A model generated the notes under the pieces. It had not been told where the DNA came from. It saw only the letters and a program-made list of their open reading frames with translations, and made no database searches. 64,000 nucleotides of DNA. Origin: an uncultured Pseudomonadota bacterium (GTDB lineage: Bacteria > Pseudomonadota > Gammaproteobacteria > Burkholderiales > Burkholderiaceae). The translations under genes were made by a program, and so were the position numbers. Each line of letters starts with the position of its first letter. Position 1 is the stretch's first letter. Below are positions 1-7,259 of the stretch, piece after piece. The stretch is from NCBI GenBank assembly GCA_946480245.1, contig CAMLIZ010000001.1:15110-79109 (forward strand), in the 5' to 3' direction.

Positions 1-86
1 CAGGCCTGCAGGCGCTGCCAGAGGCCGGGCTTGCGCGCCCACGGCTGCGCAGCGAAGGTCGGGTTGGGCAGGGCGGTGTGTGGCAT
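1..86 (-). CDS. PilY1-like pilus adhesin, N-terminal fragment cut by the window edge
   Basis: On the minus strand a start codon at 86 follows a strong GGAGG ribosome binding site and opens a frame reading MPHTALPNPTFAAQPWARK up to base 1. It lies 12 bases after the stop of pilX, where Burkholderiales minor-pilin operons normally carry pilY1, the large calcium-binding tip adhesin and assembly factor. Only 28 codons are visible, so the identity rests on position alone. The start is well supported by the ribosome binding site. Confidence 0.5.
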   Translation of the reverse strand, partial: MPHTALPNPTFAAQPWARKPGLWQRLQA

Positions 87-98
87 GGTGGGTCCTCC

Positions 99-713
99 TC
101 AGTAGGCAAACGTGGTCTGCAGGAATGCTTGTGTCGAGCGCGGGCCGTCGACGCGCACCGTGACGCGGTACACCGGGCCGCTGGGCGGCGTAGGCTTCTT
201 CAGCCAGTCGGAGCCTCCCACGTCGCCCTCGCCCGGAGCGGCCACGCAGGTGGTCTCGTCGAAGGGCCCGGCCGCGTTGCACAGCCGGTCGACGACGTAG
301 CGCACCCGCACGTGCATCGCGTCGTCGACGATGTCGTTGTCGGCGCTCATTCCGGCCGCAGTGAAGTCGGCATCGCGCAACAGGGCGAGCGGAATGCCCT
401 TGGCATTGGCCTGCAGGCGCGCGGCCACGTAGTTGGCGGCGGGCAGCCCGGCTTCGCGCGCCGCTTCGCCGGCCAGGCGCCCGGACAGGAACAGCGTGCG
501 CACCTGGGCCAGCGCGCGTTCGCCCTGGTTCGTCAGGTCGCGCCGGAAGGCCAGGCTGCCGGCGACCGCCGAAGAGGTGTTGAAGGCACGGATCATCGCG
601 ACCGAGGCGATCAGCAGCACGACCAGCGCGATCATCGTGATGACCAGCGCAATGCCGCGCTCGCCGCTGCGCCGCAGCGCAGCGCGATGGTGTCGATGGA
701 GGTGGGGCTGCAT
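99..713 (-). CDS. pilX: Type IV pilus minor pilin PilX
   Basis: This 204-residue protein begins with a short basic stretch and then a hydrophobic helix (GIALVITMIALVVLLIASVA, about residues 20-39), followed by the AFRRDLTNQGERALAQ stretch typical of the PilX N-terminal domain. It lacks a classical Glu at position 5 of the mature helix, as is common in PilX proteins. Minor pilins prime assembly of the type IV pilus at the inner membrane and form the tip complex with PilY1. The start lies two bases after the pilW stop, so the genes are co-transcribed and probably translationally coupled. Confidence 0.85.
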   Translation of the reverse strand: MQPHLHRHHRAALRRSGERGIALVITMIALVVLLIASVAMIRAFNTSSAVAGSLAFRRDLTNQGERALAQVRTLFLSGRLAGEAAREAGLPAANYVAARLQANAKGIPLALLRDADFTAAGMSADNDIVDDAMHVRVRYVVDRLCNAAGPFDETTCVAAPGEGDVGGSDWLKKPTPPSGPVYRVTVRVDGPRSTQAFLQTTFAY

Positions 714-715
714 GG

Positions 716-1891
716 TCAGGGCGTCAGGAGGTTGTTGCGCACGGGAACCGTCTCTTCGATGGTCCGGTAGCGGTAGTGCTGTTCCTGGCCTTGAAGCGTG
801 CGCGAATAGCGCAGCGCCGTGCCGAGATCGTCGAACAGCACGAGCGGGCCGGGCGTCACGATGTCACGCTCCGGCAGGTTGGTGCGCGTCAGCAGGCCGA
901 TGCGCACCGACTTGATCGAGCGCAGGCGCGCGGTCGCGCCCGGCGTGGCCGACGACAGGTCGGCCGGCCGGTAGCCGACGGACGACGGCGACACCCAGGT
1001 GTCGGCCTTGCCGTCGTCGTCGGTGTCCACGCCGTACATCGCGTGCAGCTCGAACACGCCCTCGGCCTCGGCGCGCAGCGGCGTCGGTGCCAGCGACAGC
1101 AGGTCGTAGCTGTACAGCACGTCGTTGTCGCCGACGGCCAGCACCTGGAAGTGCGGCGGGGCATCGCTGGCATTGCCCAGCCGCAGCGCAAAGCCGCTGG
1201 TGCCGTAGTCCGCCACCGAGACGCCGTCCGGCGTGGCCGATTGGTACGGACCGTCCAGCAGCACCGCCGTGCTGTCGCCCGCATGAAAGCCCGCGGCCAC
1301 TTGCTGCACCAGGCAGGGACGCGGCGAGCCGTCGTCGGCGGCCTGCGTGTCGCCCACCAGCACGAGGTCGCCGCCGCCCAGGTCGACCGAGTTCAGCAGG
1401 TTGATCACGCTGCCCGCGCCCGGCTCGGAGAACGGCACGCGCGCGGTCCCGGCAGGCGCCGCGCTCATCACGATCAATGCGTCGGACGGCTTGCCGCTGG
1501 TGCCCGGCACGTTGGCCTGCGGCAGCACGAGCACCGGCGACAGCGCGATGTCGGCCAGCGCCAGCCTCAGCGGCGCATTGGCGAGGCCGGCGGCGCCCTG
1601 CGCCGGCAGCAGCGTCGCGCCCGACTTCGATGCATGCAGCGTGCAGCCGTAGGCCGGCGCGGCCTGTGCGAGCCCGGCACCGGCGCTGCGGACCCAGTTG
1701 TCGAGCTTGTACATCGCGATCTGCCCCGCCTGCTCCAGGTCGTTGCCGGTCGTGATCGCGCGCTTGCGCCCTTCGAACGTCGACAGCAGGCCGAACACGG
1801 CCAGCGACAGCACCATGCCGATCAGCAGCGCGACCATCAGCTCGACCAGCGTCATGCCGTTGCAGCCACGGCGGGCTCCGACCGGTCTCAT
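716..1891 (-). CDS. pilW: Type IV pilus minor pilin PilW
   Basis: The 391-residue product has a class III leader and N-terminal helix (CNGMTLVELMVALLIGMVLS) with the conserved Glu after the prepilin peptidase site. This is followed by about 350 residues of soluble domain, a length typical for PilW. I chose the ATG at 1891 because it places the leader about 10 residues before the cleavage site and overlaps the pilV stop by four bases (ATGA). The open frame extends another 61 codons upstream without pilin features. It acts in the minor-pilin priming complex with PilV, PilX and FimT. Confidence 0.88.
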   Translation of the reverse strand: MRPVGARRGCNGMTLVELMVALLIGMVLSLAVFGLLSTFEGRKRAITTGNDLEQAGQIAMYKLDNWVRSAGAGLAQAAPAYGCTLHASKSGATLLPAQGAAGLANAPLRLALADIALSPVLVLPQANVPGTSGKPSDALIVMSAAPAGTARVPFSEPGAGSVINLLNSVDLGGGDLVLVGDTQAADDGSPRPCLVQQVAAGFHAGDSTAVLLDGPYQSATPDGVSVADYGTSGFALRLGNASDAPPHFQVLAVGDNDVLYSYDLLSLAPTPLRAEAEGVFELHAMYGVDTDDDGKADTWVSPSSVGYRPADLSSATPGATARLRSIKSVRIGLLTRTNLPERDIVTPGPLVLFDDLGTALRYSRTLQGQEQHYRYRTIEETVPVRNNLLTP

Positions 1892-2262
1892 GGCAGCACC
1901 AGTTGCGTCACGTACTGGTTGACGTTGCCGGCGCTGGCGCGGCCCGACGGCTCGCGCCAGCGGATCGTCACCGTCACGACGCCGCCTTGCTGCGAGACGA
2001 TGCCCTCGGAGTTCGGCAGCGCGCTGGCCACGCGCCGCTGCCATTCGTCCAGCGCCGGGGTCTGCAGCGTCCACAGCTGGGTGACCAGTTCGTTGGCCAG
2101 CAGCGCGGCGCGCGACCGGTCTTCGGCCTGCACGCTGTGCTGGATCGAGCTGGCCTGCAGCCCGATCACGCCGAGCACGCCGACGAGGAACACCAGCAGC
2201 GCCACCATCACTTCGATCAGCGCGACGCCGCGTTGATGCGGCTTGATTCGTTCAGCAGCCAT
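1888..2262 (-). CDS. pilV: Type IV pilus modification/minor pilin PilV
   Basis: The 124-residue protein starts MAAERIKPHQRGVALIEVMV and continues with a hydrophobic helix. This is the GxxLIEVMVALLVFLVGVLG signature of PilV, cleaved after Gly by PilD. The start at 2262 overlaps the end of fimT by 11 bases, and its stop overlaps the pilW start by four bases. The length and the short C-terminal domain fit the PilV family of betaproteobacteria. Confidence 0.87.
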   Translation of the reverse strand: MAAERIKPHQRGVALIEVMVALLVFLVGVLGVIGLQASSIQHSVQAEDRSRAALLANELVTQLWTLQTPALDEWQRRVASALPNSEGIVSQQGGVVTVTIRWREPSGRASAGNVNQYVTQLVLP

Positions 2263-2857
2263 CGGGAGCCTCGTTGGACAGGGTTTTGGCGGGATCGCAC
2301 AAGCGCACACGGCCGCCCAGGTACACCTGCACCTGCAGCGGACGGTCCGAGCCGGAGCCGGACACGGTGTAGACGGCCGGGCTGGCGCTGTTGCAGGCCG
2401 TGCCCAGGCCGGTGGCATCGCTGTCGAGCGACACCTGCTGCCCGAGCGGGCCGAAGCACAACAGGGCCGGCCCGCTGACCGTGACCGCGCCCTGCGTGCC
2501 GAAGTTGCTGCCGTCCACATAGCGGGTGGCCGATTCGGCGTCACCGTCGCGCTCGTCGCTGTCGGCCAGCGGCAGCAGGCGCACATACCAGTTGCGTGCG
2601 TTGGAGGCGGGCCGCGCGGCCAGCGAAGGGGTGTCGGCGGTGAGCACGAACGCGGCGCTGCGGTTGCGTTGCAGCGCCGAGGCCAGTGCCAGGCGCAGGC
2701 CGTTCTGCATCGACTCGGCGGTGCTGCGCACGCGCTGGTTGCCGACCCAGTGGCCGAACGACGGCACGGTGGCCAGCAGCAGCAGCGACAGCACCGCGAG
2801 CGTGATCATCAGCTCGATCAGCGAGAAGCCCGAGCGCGAAGGGCGGCGGCTCAGCAT
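2252..2857 (-). CDS. fimT: Pseudopilin FimT / GspH family
   Basis: The 201-residue product has the leader and N-terminal helix SGFSLIELMITLAVLSLLLL (residues 9-28) with the conserved Glu. A GspH/FimT-like domain follows, with Cys near positions 134 and 155 and at the C-terminus. FimT-type minor pilins belong to the type IV pilus tip complex, and some bind DNA during uptake. The ATG at 2857 overlaps the preceding pilin gene by seven bases. A much longer in-frame extension exists upstream but carries no pilin sequence. Confidence 0.85.
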   Translation of the reverse strand: MLSRRPSRSGFSLIELMITLAVLSLLLLATVPSFGHWVGNQRVRSTAESMQNGLRLALASALQRNRSAAFVLTADTPSLAARPASNARNWYVRLLPLADSDERDGDAESATRYVDGSNFGTQGAVTVSGPALLCFGPLGQQVSLDSDATGLGTACNSASPAVYTVSGSGSDRPLQVQVYLGGRVRLCDPAKTLSNEAPDGC

Positions 2858-3324
2858 GTCGACCCCCGCCGCATCACCCAGCAGGCGTAGCCCTCGCCGG
2901 ACACACCGCCCCAGCTGGTGGGCAGGCTGACCGTGCGCTGGTGGTTCAGGTTGTCGACCGAGTAGGCGAAGCCGCTGGTGGTGCCGGTGCCGGTGGCCAC
3001 CAGCGTGTAGCCCTCGTCCGACACGGCGGAGCAGCTGAGCGAGAAGGTGCCCACCTTCGATGCGGTGGCGCAGGGCCCGCCGACGTAGGTGCGCCGGTCC
3101 TGGTAGTACTGCTCCATGCGGAACTGCATCGAGGCCAGGCCCATCCCCGCCTCGGTGAGCCGGCCGCGCACCATCTGCTCGCTGTAGCTCGGCAAGGCCA
3201 CGGTGGCCAGGATGGCGACCACGGCCACCGCGATCATCAGCTCGATCAGCGTGAAGCCGGCGTTGCGCCGCATGCGCCGCAGGGGCTGGAGGGTGCGGGT
3301 ATCGGTGCTCGTGGGGGTCTGCAT
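2851..3324 (-). CDS. pilE: Type IV pilin, PilE/ComP-like
   Basis: The 157-residue pilin has the processing region NAGFTLIELMIAVAVVAILA (about residues 21-40) with Glu at mature position 5, and then VALPSYSEQMVRGRLTEA, a standard pilin start. The C-terminus ends with a Cys (RRGSTC) that can form the D-region disulfide with an upstream Cys. I keep the ATG at 3324 because an AGGAGC ribosome binding site lies eight bases upstream. A start at codon 18 would give a more typical leader. It is the first gene of the minor-pilin operon, which suggests a minor-pilin role rather than the major subunit. Confidence 0.84.
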   Translation of the reverse strand: MQTPTSTDTRTLQPLRRMRRNAGFTLIELMIAVAVVAILATVALPSYSEQMVRGRLTEAGMGLASMQFRMEQYYQDRRTYVGGPCATASKVGTFSLSCSAVSDEGYTLVATGTGTTSGFAYSVDNLNHQRTVSLPTSWGGVSGEGYACWVMRRGSTC

Positions 3325-3456
3325 GGCGGGCTCCTATTGCGGTCGTGTGTCGCCGTGGGGCGGCGGGGCGTCGGGATTCGCCGGCGTGGCTTGCGCTGCC
3401 CCCGCTCGAAATGGGGGAGGTGGCGTGCGTGCCGGTGGGGGCGGCGAGGGCGCCGG

Positions 3457-5631
3457 CTAGGGCACCTCGTCCACCAGAACGGGCCGGTGCGGCGGCGGGC
3501 CGTCGTCGCCGCCGAGGCGGAAGCGACGCAGCACCAGGCCGGACTCGACATCGTCGGCACTGAGGCCGCGCGCCAGGTGGTAGCCCTGGCCCATGTCGCA
3601 TCCGAGCGCGCGCAGGCTCAGCATCTGGGCCTGCGTCTCGATGCCTTCGGCGATCACCGACAGGCCCATCGCGCGGCCGAGGAACACGATCGCCTTGACG
3701 ATCGCGTTGTTCGATTCGTCGCCGAGGTTCGATACGAACGAGCGATCGATCTTCAGGCTGCCCAGCGGCAGTCGCGACAGGTGCGTCAGCGACGAGCTGC
3801 CGGTGCCGAAGTCGTCCACGCTGAGCTGGAAGCCGAGCGTGTGCAGCTCGCGCAGCAGCGGCAGCGCTTCGGTCAGGCGCTCGGTGAGGATGTTCTCGGT
3901 CAGCTCCAGCACCAGGTCGCGCGGACGCAGGCCGGCCGCGGCCAGGGCCTGCGTGATGCGCGACACCAGGCCGCCCGCGCTCAGGTCCTCGCCGGAGATG
4001 TTCACGTGCATCACCAGCGAATCGCCGCCATGCATCACGCGCCGGAAGCGGCGCAGCTGGCGGCAGGCGTCGGACAACACCAGGTCGGTCAGCTCGACCA
4101 TCAGGCCGGCTTCCTCGGCCACCGGCACGAAGGTGCTCGGGCCGATGCTGCCCAGCTCCGGATGGTCCCAGCGCAGCAGCGCCTCGAAGCCGGCCAGCCT
4201 GCTGCTGCGCAGGTCGAAGATCGGCTGGTAGTCCACGTGCAGCTGCTTGCTGGCCACCGCCGTGCGCAGCTCGCCCTCGAGCAGCATGCGCTCCGACACT
4301 TCCTCGCGCAGGCTGATGTCGAACAGTGCATAGCGCGCCCGGCCGGCGCCCTTGGCGCGGTACATCGCGATGTCGGCGTCGCGCAGCACGTCGCTCGGCG
4401 TGCTGTAGCCGAAGCGGCTGGAGGTGATGCCGATGCTCGCCGTGGCGTTGACCGGCATGCCCTGGATCAGCACCGGCTGCGACAGCAGCTTCAGCAGGCG
4501 CTCGGCCAGGGCCACCGAGTAGGCGGCGCAGCCGCGGCCTTCGACCAGGATCGCGAATTCATCGCCGCCCAGCCGCGCCACCACGTCCTGCGGGCGCAGC
4601 TGCTGCTGCAGCAGCTTGGACACGCGCACCAGGAACTCGTCGCCGGCCGCGTGGCCCAGCGTGTCGTTGATCAGCTTGAAGCGGTCGAAATCGAGGAACA
4701 GCAGGCTGAACTCGTGGCTGTCGTCGGCGCCCGAACGCTCCAGCGCCTCGCACAGCAGCTCATGCAGCCGGCGGCGGTTCGGCAAGCCGGTGAGGCTGTC
4801 GTGGTAGGCGATCAGCTGCAGGTCGTGCAGGTGGCGGCGCGCCTGTTCCTGCTCGCGCGCCATCGCCTCCAGCTGGGCCGAGCGCATGGCCTCGTTGGCC
4901 TCCTGCTGGCGCACGAACAGGTGCATCGCCGACAGCAGCAGCGCGATGATCGGCGCGCCGGCCATCAGCACGCCCATGCCGGAGCGCTGCAGCGTGAGGT
5001 AGGCCAGTGCCGCGATGCAGGCGCTGGCGCTGTAGGAGATGCCGAGCCAGCCGTAGTCGTGGAACAGCTCCGACAGGCGTGCGCCCTCGTTGCGCTTCAG
5101 GTTCGGCAGCAGCGTGACGAGCAGCGTGTTGATCACGAAGTGGCACAGCGCGAACAGCACCGTGATGCCGAGCAGCACGGCCTGTGAATCGGCGCCGGTG
5201 CCGCCCGCGGCGCGCAGAGCGGCTTCCAGGCCGAAGCCCGCGCAGCACATCGAAATGGCGGCCGTGGCCGGGCTGAAGATGCGGCTGCTCCAGCGTCGCG
5301 AGGTGCGGCACGAACTGACCGCAGCTTCCGAGGCGCTGGCGATCACCGCCACTGCCGGCCCGTAGAGCAGCAGCAGCGTGAAGACGAAGATCTCGCCGGC
5401 CGCGAACGAATGCCGCGTGCCGGGCAGGCGAAGCGGGAACAGGCCGACCAGCATCGTCATCGCGATGCCGGCCACGGCCTGCAGCGCGGCGCCGCCCTGC
5501 AGCTGGTGCACGGCGTGGTCCAGGGCCCAGCACAGGGTCACGGTGCCGGCGGCCACGGTGGCCCACCACAGCGTCTCGGCCTTGCGGTTGTAGTCGGGCA
5601 GCAGCGCCCGGCGCATGCGCTCGGTGCTCAT
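3457..5631 (-). CDS. Membrane-bound GGDEF-EAL cyclic-di-GMP enzyme
   Basis: A 724-residue protein. The first about 235 residues hold several hydrophobic segments, then a short coiled linker (QQEANEAMRSAQLEAMAREQ), a GGDEF domain with intact GGDEF (RLGGDEFAILVEG), and a C-terminal EAL domain. The EAL domain keeps EALLRW, the Asn of VNISG, DDFGTGSSSL, LKIDRSFV, AEGIET and QGYHLARGL, so it is probably an active phosphodiesterase. The cyclase site also looks intact. Such proteins set c-di-GMP levels, which commonly control pili and secretion. Its place between the pilin operon and the T3SS fits, but a direct link is only inferred. Confidence 0.9.
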   Translation of the reverse strand: MSTERMRRALLPDYNRKAETLWWATVAAGTVTLCWALDHAVHQLQGGAALQAVAGIAMTMLVGLFPLRLPGTRHSFAAGEIFVFTLLLLYGPAVAVIASASEAAVSSCRTSRRWSSRIFSPATAAISMCCAGFGLEAALRAAGGTGADSQAVLLGITVLFALCHFVINTLLVTLLPNLKRNEGARLSELFHDYGWLGISYSASACIAALAYLTLQRSGMGVLMAGAPIIALLLSAMHLFVRQQEANEAMRSAQLEAMAREQEQARRHLHDLQLIAYHDSLTGLPNRRRLHELLCEALERSGADDSHEFSLLFLDFDRFKLINDTLGHAAGDEFLVRVSKLLQQQLRPQDVVARLGGDEFAILVEGRGCAAYSVALAERLLKLLSQPVLIQGMPVNATASIGITSSRFGYSTPSDVLRDADIAMYRAKGAGRARYALFDISLREEVSERMLLEGELRTAVASKQLHVDYQPIFDLRSSRLAGFEALLRWDHPELGSIGPSTFVPVAEEAGLMVELTDLVLSDACRQLRRFRRVMHGGDSLVMHVNISGEDLSAGGLVSRITQALAAAGLRPRDLVLELTENILTERLTEALPLLRELHTLGFQLSVDDFGTGSSSLTHLSRLPLGSLKIDRSFVSNLGDESNNAIVKAIVFLGRAMGLSVIAEGIETQAQMLSLRALGCDMGQGYHLARGLSADDVESGLVLRRFRLGGDDGPPPHRPVLVDEVP

Positions 5632-5634
5632 GGC

Positions 5635-5745
5635 TCAGTCCCGCTTCGGCTCGACAGCCGCCGGCTTCGGTGCGTCCTCACCCTCGCTCAGCACCAGCAC
5701 GTCACAGCATGCGAGCGCAGCGATTGCAAAAGTGTGGTTGGACAT
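5635..5745 (-). CDS. Small ORF (36 aa) just upstream of the GGDEF-EAL gene
   Basis: An ATG at 5745 is preceded at close distance by GAGGAGG, an excellent ribosome binding site. The 36-codon frame contains TFAIAALACCDVLVLSEGED followed by a Pro/Lys/Arg-rich tail, and its stop lies only a few bases before the GGDEF-EAL start. The Cys-Cys-Asp is notable. It could be a leader peptide coupling translation to the downstream gene, or a small protein of its own. No family is recognised. Confidence 0.4.
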   Translation of the reverse strand: MSNHTFAIAALACCDVLVLSEGEDAPKPAAVEPKRD

Positions 5746-5894
5746 TCGGAACCTCCTCGATGACGAGCACCTGTGTCCGTAGGTGTCGCTCCGAGGGGGT
5801 TTCGGCACACTTGGTTACATACAGTTACTTCATTCCTTCGGCGTGCGGTGGCGGTGCCGGGCGAGCAGAGGTTCATGCGTGACGGAATGCCGGC

Positions 5895-6284
5895 TCAGTG
5901 GGCCAAGGCCCCTGGCTCCGGCAACAGCTCGGGCCATTCCAGCGGCTCGTCTTGCAACGAATCTTTGCGGCTGTGTGCGGCCGAGGCGGCATAGCCGGCG
6001 CGCAGCGTGGGCCGGCAGGGCAGCGCCGCGCGGGACGCGGGCGACCGCGCCGGCGCCGTGTCCAGCATCGCGTCGGCCAGCAGGCGCTTGAGCTGCACGT
6101 TCTCGCTTTCGAGTTCGGCCAGGCGCTCGGCCAGCGATGACTTGCCGGCCACGATGCGCGCCCGCCACTGGTAGTAGCTGCGCTCGCTGAATCCGTGCTT
6201 GGTGCACAAGGCGCGCACCGGCACGCCGGCGTCGGCTTCGCAAAGAAAGCCAAGGATCTGCTCGTCAGTGAATCGCTTGTTCAT
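5895..6284 (-). CDS. IS3-family OrfA-like helix-turn-helix protein with a foreign C-terminal tail
   Basis: Residues 1 to about 76 (MNKRFTDEQILGFLCEAD..., HGFSERSYYQWRARI, SLAERLAELESENVQLKRLLADAMLD) are a classic IS3-group OrfA: a helix-turn-helix followed by a leucine-zipper-like segment. An OrfA would then end with an ALKDL-type tail. Here about 53 unrelated residues follow (rich in Ala, Arg, Pro, Ser; ending PELLPEPGALAH). No OrfB and no terminal inverted repeats were seen nearby. A strong AGGAGG site precedes the ATG. The T3SS-type 22-bp element at 6375-6396 points into this gene, which suggests exaptation rather than a simple IS relic. Its function as a regulator or secreted protein is unknown. 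Confidence 0.65.
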   Translation of the reverse strand: MNKRFTDEQILGFLCEADAGVPVRALCTKHGFSERSYYQWRARIVAGKSSLAERLAELESENVQLKRLLADAMLDTAPARSPASRAALPCRPTLRAGYAASAAHSRKDSLQDEPLEWPELLPEPGALAH

Positions 6285-6374
6285 TTCATCCTCCTAGCGG
6301 CGTTCGTCATGGAATCGCGCCCTGCGGCGCCCAAGCCAACGGCTGGCGCATCGAGGTTCGCGTGGCGCCGCCAC

Positions 6375-6396
6375 TGGTCCACAGCAGGGCAAACCC
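6375..6396 (-). promoter_or_regulatory. T3SS-linked 22-bp element, copy facing the OrfA-like gene
   Basis: Read on the minus strand this is GGG-TTT-GCC-C-TG-C-TGTGGACCA, matching all constant positions of the element found upstream of the T3SS operons. It ends about 90 bases before the OrfA-like start and forms a divergent pair with the copy at 6449-6470. Confidence 0.6.
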
Positions 6397-6448
6397 TGGC
6401 CGTTGCGCGCGCACTCCCTGGTCCGCGGGGGGCGGTGCCGGAAGCGTC

Positions 6449-6470
6449 GGGTTACCACCAATGTGGACCA
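6449..6470 (+). promoter_or_regulatory. T3SS-linked 22-bp element upstream of the sctI operon
   Basis: The sequence GGG-TTA-CCA-C-CA-A-TGTGGACCA ends 53 bases before the sctI start. The spacing between the GGG block and the TGTGGACCA block is identical in all six copies in the window. It is presumably a binding site for the regulator or sigma factor that turns on the T3SS. Confidence 0.7.
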
Positions 6471-6523
6471 GTCTTCGCGCTGCCGGAACCTCGCTCCACC
6501 CTCACAGCCACGTGGAGCACGAA

Positions 6524-6943
6524 ATGATTGATCCCATTGCACCGACCGGTGCGATCTCCGCGCTCTCCGCCACCTCCGGCGCGCAATCGTCGTACCCCGC
6601 CTTCACGCCGGCGCTGGAGCCGGTCGGCGCGGCGCCCGCCGCCGACGCGGCGCACTTCCACGCGATGGTGGTCGCCCCCGAGGCCTCCACCGAAAGCGTG
6701 AGCAGCAAGCTGGTGGACGCCGGCATGAACCTGTCGCACCGCTATGCCGAGCGCATGGACGCCGCGCACACCCTGGCCTCCATCTCGCCGGACGAGCTGG
6801 GCATCGACAACACCGACTACATGCGGGCCATGCTCCAGGTCCAGACCTCGCTCAACGAGGTCACCGTGGAGCTGCAGAGCACCGCGCAGATCGCGAACTC
6901 GGTGAAAGACAGCTTCAACGGCCTGTACCGCATGCAGGGCTGA
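6524..6943 (+). CDS. sctI: T3SS inner-rod protein SctI (YscI/HrpB2-like)
   Basis: A 139-residue protein whose C-terminal half (TDYMRAMLQVQTSLNEVTVE, then a final helix ending NGLYRMQG) has the pattern of YscI/HrpB2 inner-rod proteins, which connect the export gate to the needle. The N-terminal 45 residues are Ala/Ser/Pro-rich, as in secreted rod subunits. The ATG at 6524 follows a GGAG site. It is the first gene of a 15-gene operon, followed 16 bases later by sctS. The identity rests on the C-terminal pattern and synteny, because rod proteins diverge strongly. Confidence 0.7.
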   Translation: MIDPIAPTGAISALSATSGAQSSYPAFTPALEPVGAAPAADAAHFHAMVVAPEASTESVSSKLVDAGMNLSHRYAERMDAAHTLASISPDELGIDNTDYMRAMLQVQTSLNEVTVELQSTAQIANSVKDSFNGLYRMQG

Positions 6944-6959
6944 GCGCCGGGAGCCCGCG

Positions 6960-7232
6960 ATGCCGACCGTCACGCTTCTCGACTACTCCTACCAGACGCT
7001 GGTGCTGGTGGCCGTGCTCGCGCTGCCTGCCGTGATCACGTCGGCGCTCGTGGGCCTGCTGGTCGGCTTCCTGCAGGCGATCACGCAGGTGAACGACGTC
7101 TCGATCTCGCAGGCCGCCAAGCTGATGGCCACGCTCGCCGTGCTGCTGGTCACCGTGCGCTGGATGGGGCACGAACTCGTGACGTTCACCGAACAGCTCT
7201 TCAGGAACTTCCCCGTCGTCGTCGTCCATTGA
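6960..7232 (+). CDS. sctS: T3SS export-gate protein SctS
   Basis: 90 residues with two long hydrophobic helices joined by a short polar turn (TSALVGLLVGFLQAITQVND, then LMATLAVLLVTVRWMG). This is the compact SctS/FliQ fold with the conserved GLLVG.LQ..TQ motif. Four SctS subunits pack with SctR and SctT in the inner-membrane export gate. It is separated from sctR and sctT within the same operon, which is unusual because R-S-T are often adjacent. Confidence 0.93.
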   Translation: MPTVTLLDYSYQTLVLVAVLALPAVITSALVGLLVGFLQAITQVNDVSISQAAKLMATLAVLLVTVRWMGHELVTFTEQLFRNFPVVVVH

Positions 7233-7259
7233 CGCCGCCCCGTCGACCAGGTGCCCGCC

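Noticed and set aside
716..2074. Longer PilW starting at 2074
   Set aside because: The extra 61 residues are Arg/Ala-rich and would put the prepilin leader far from the N-terminus; ATG 1891 gives a normal leader.
6285..6374. Terminal inverted repeat of an insertion sequence
   Set aside because: No matching inverted end was found near 5746-5894 and no OrfB is present.
6449..6470. Reading the 22-bp element as a complete HrpL-type or other ECF promoter
   Set aside because: Spacing between the GGG block and a possible CCAC-like -10 element is about 13 bases, shorter than the 15-16 of hrp boxes, and two copies have CCAG, as does the minus-strand copy. I keep it as an element of unknown mechanism.
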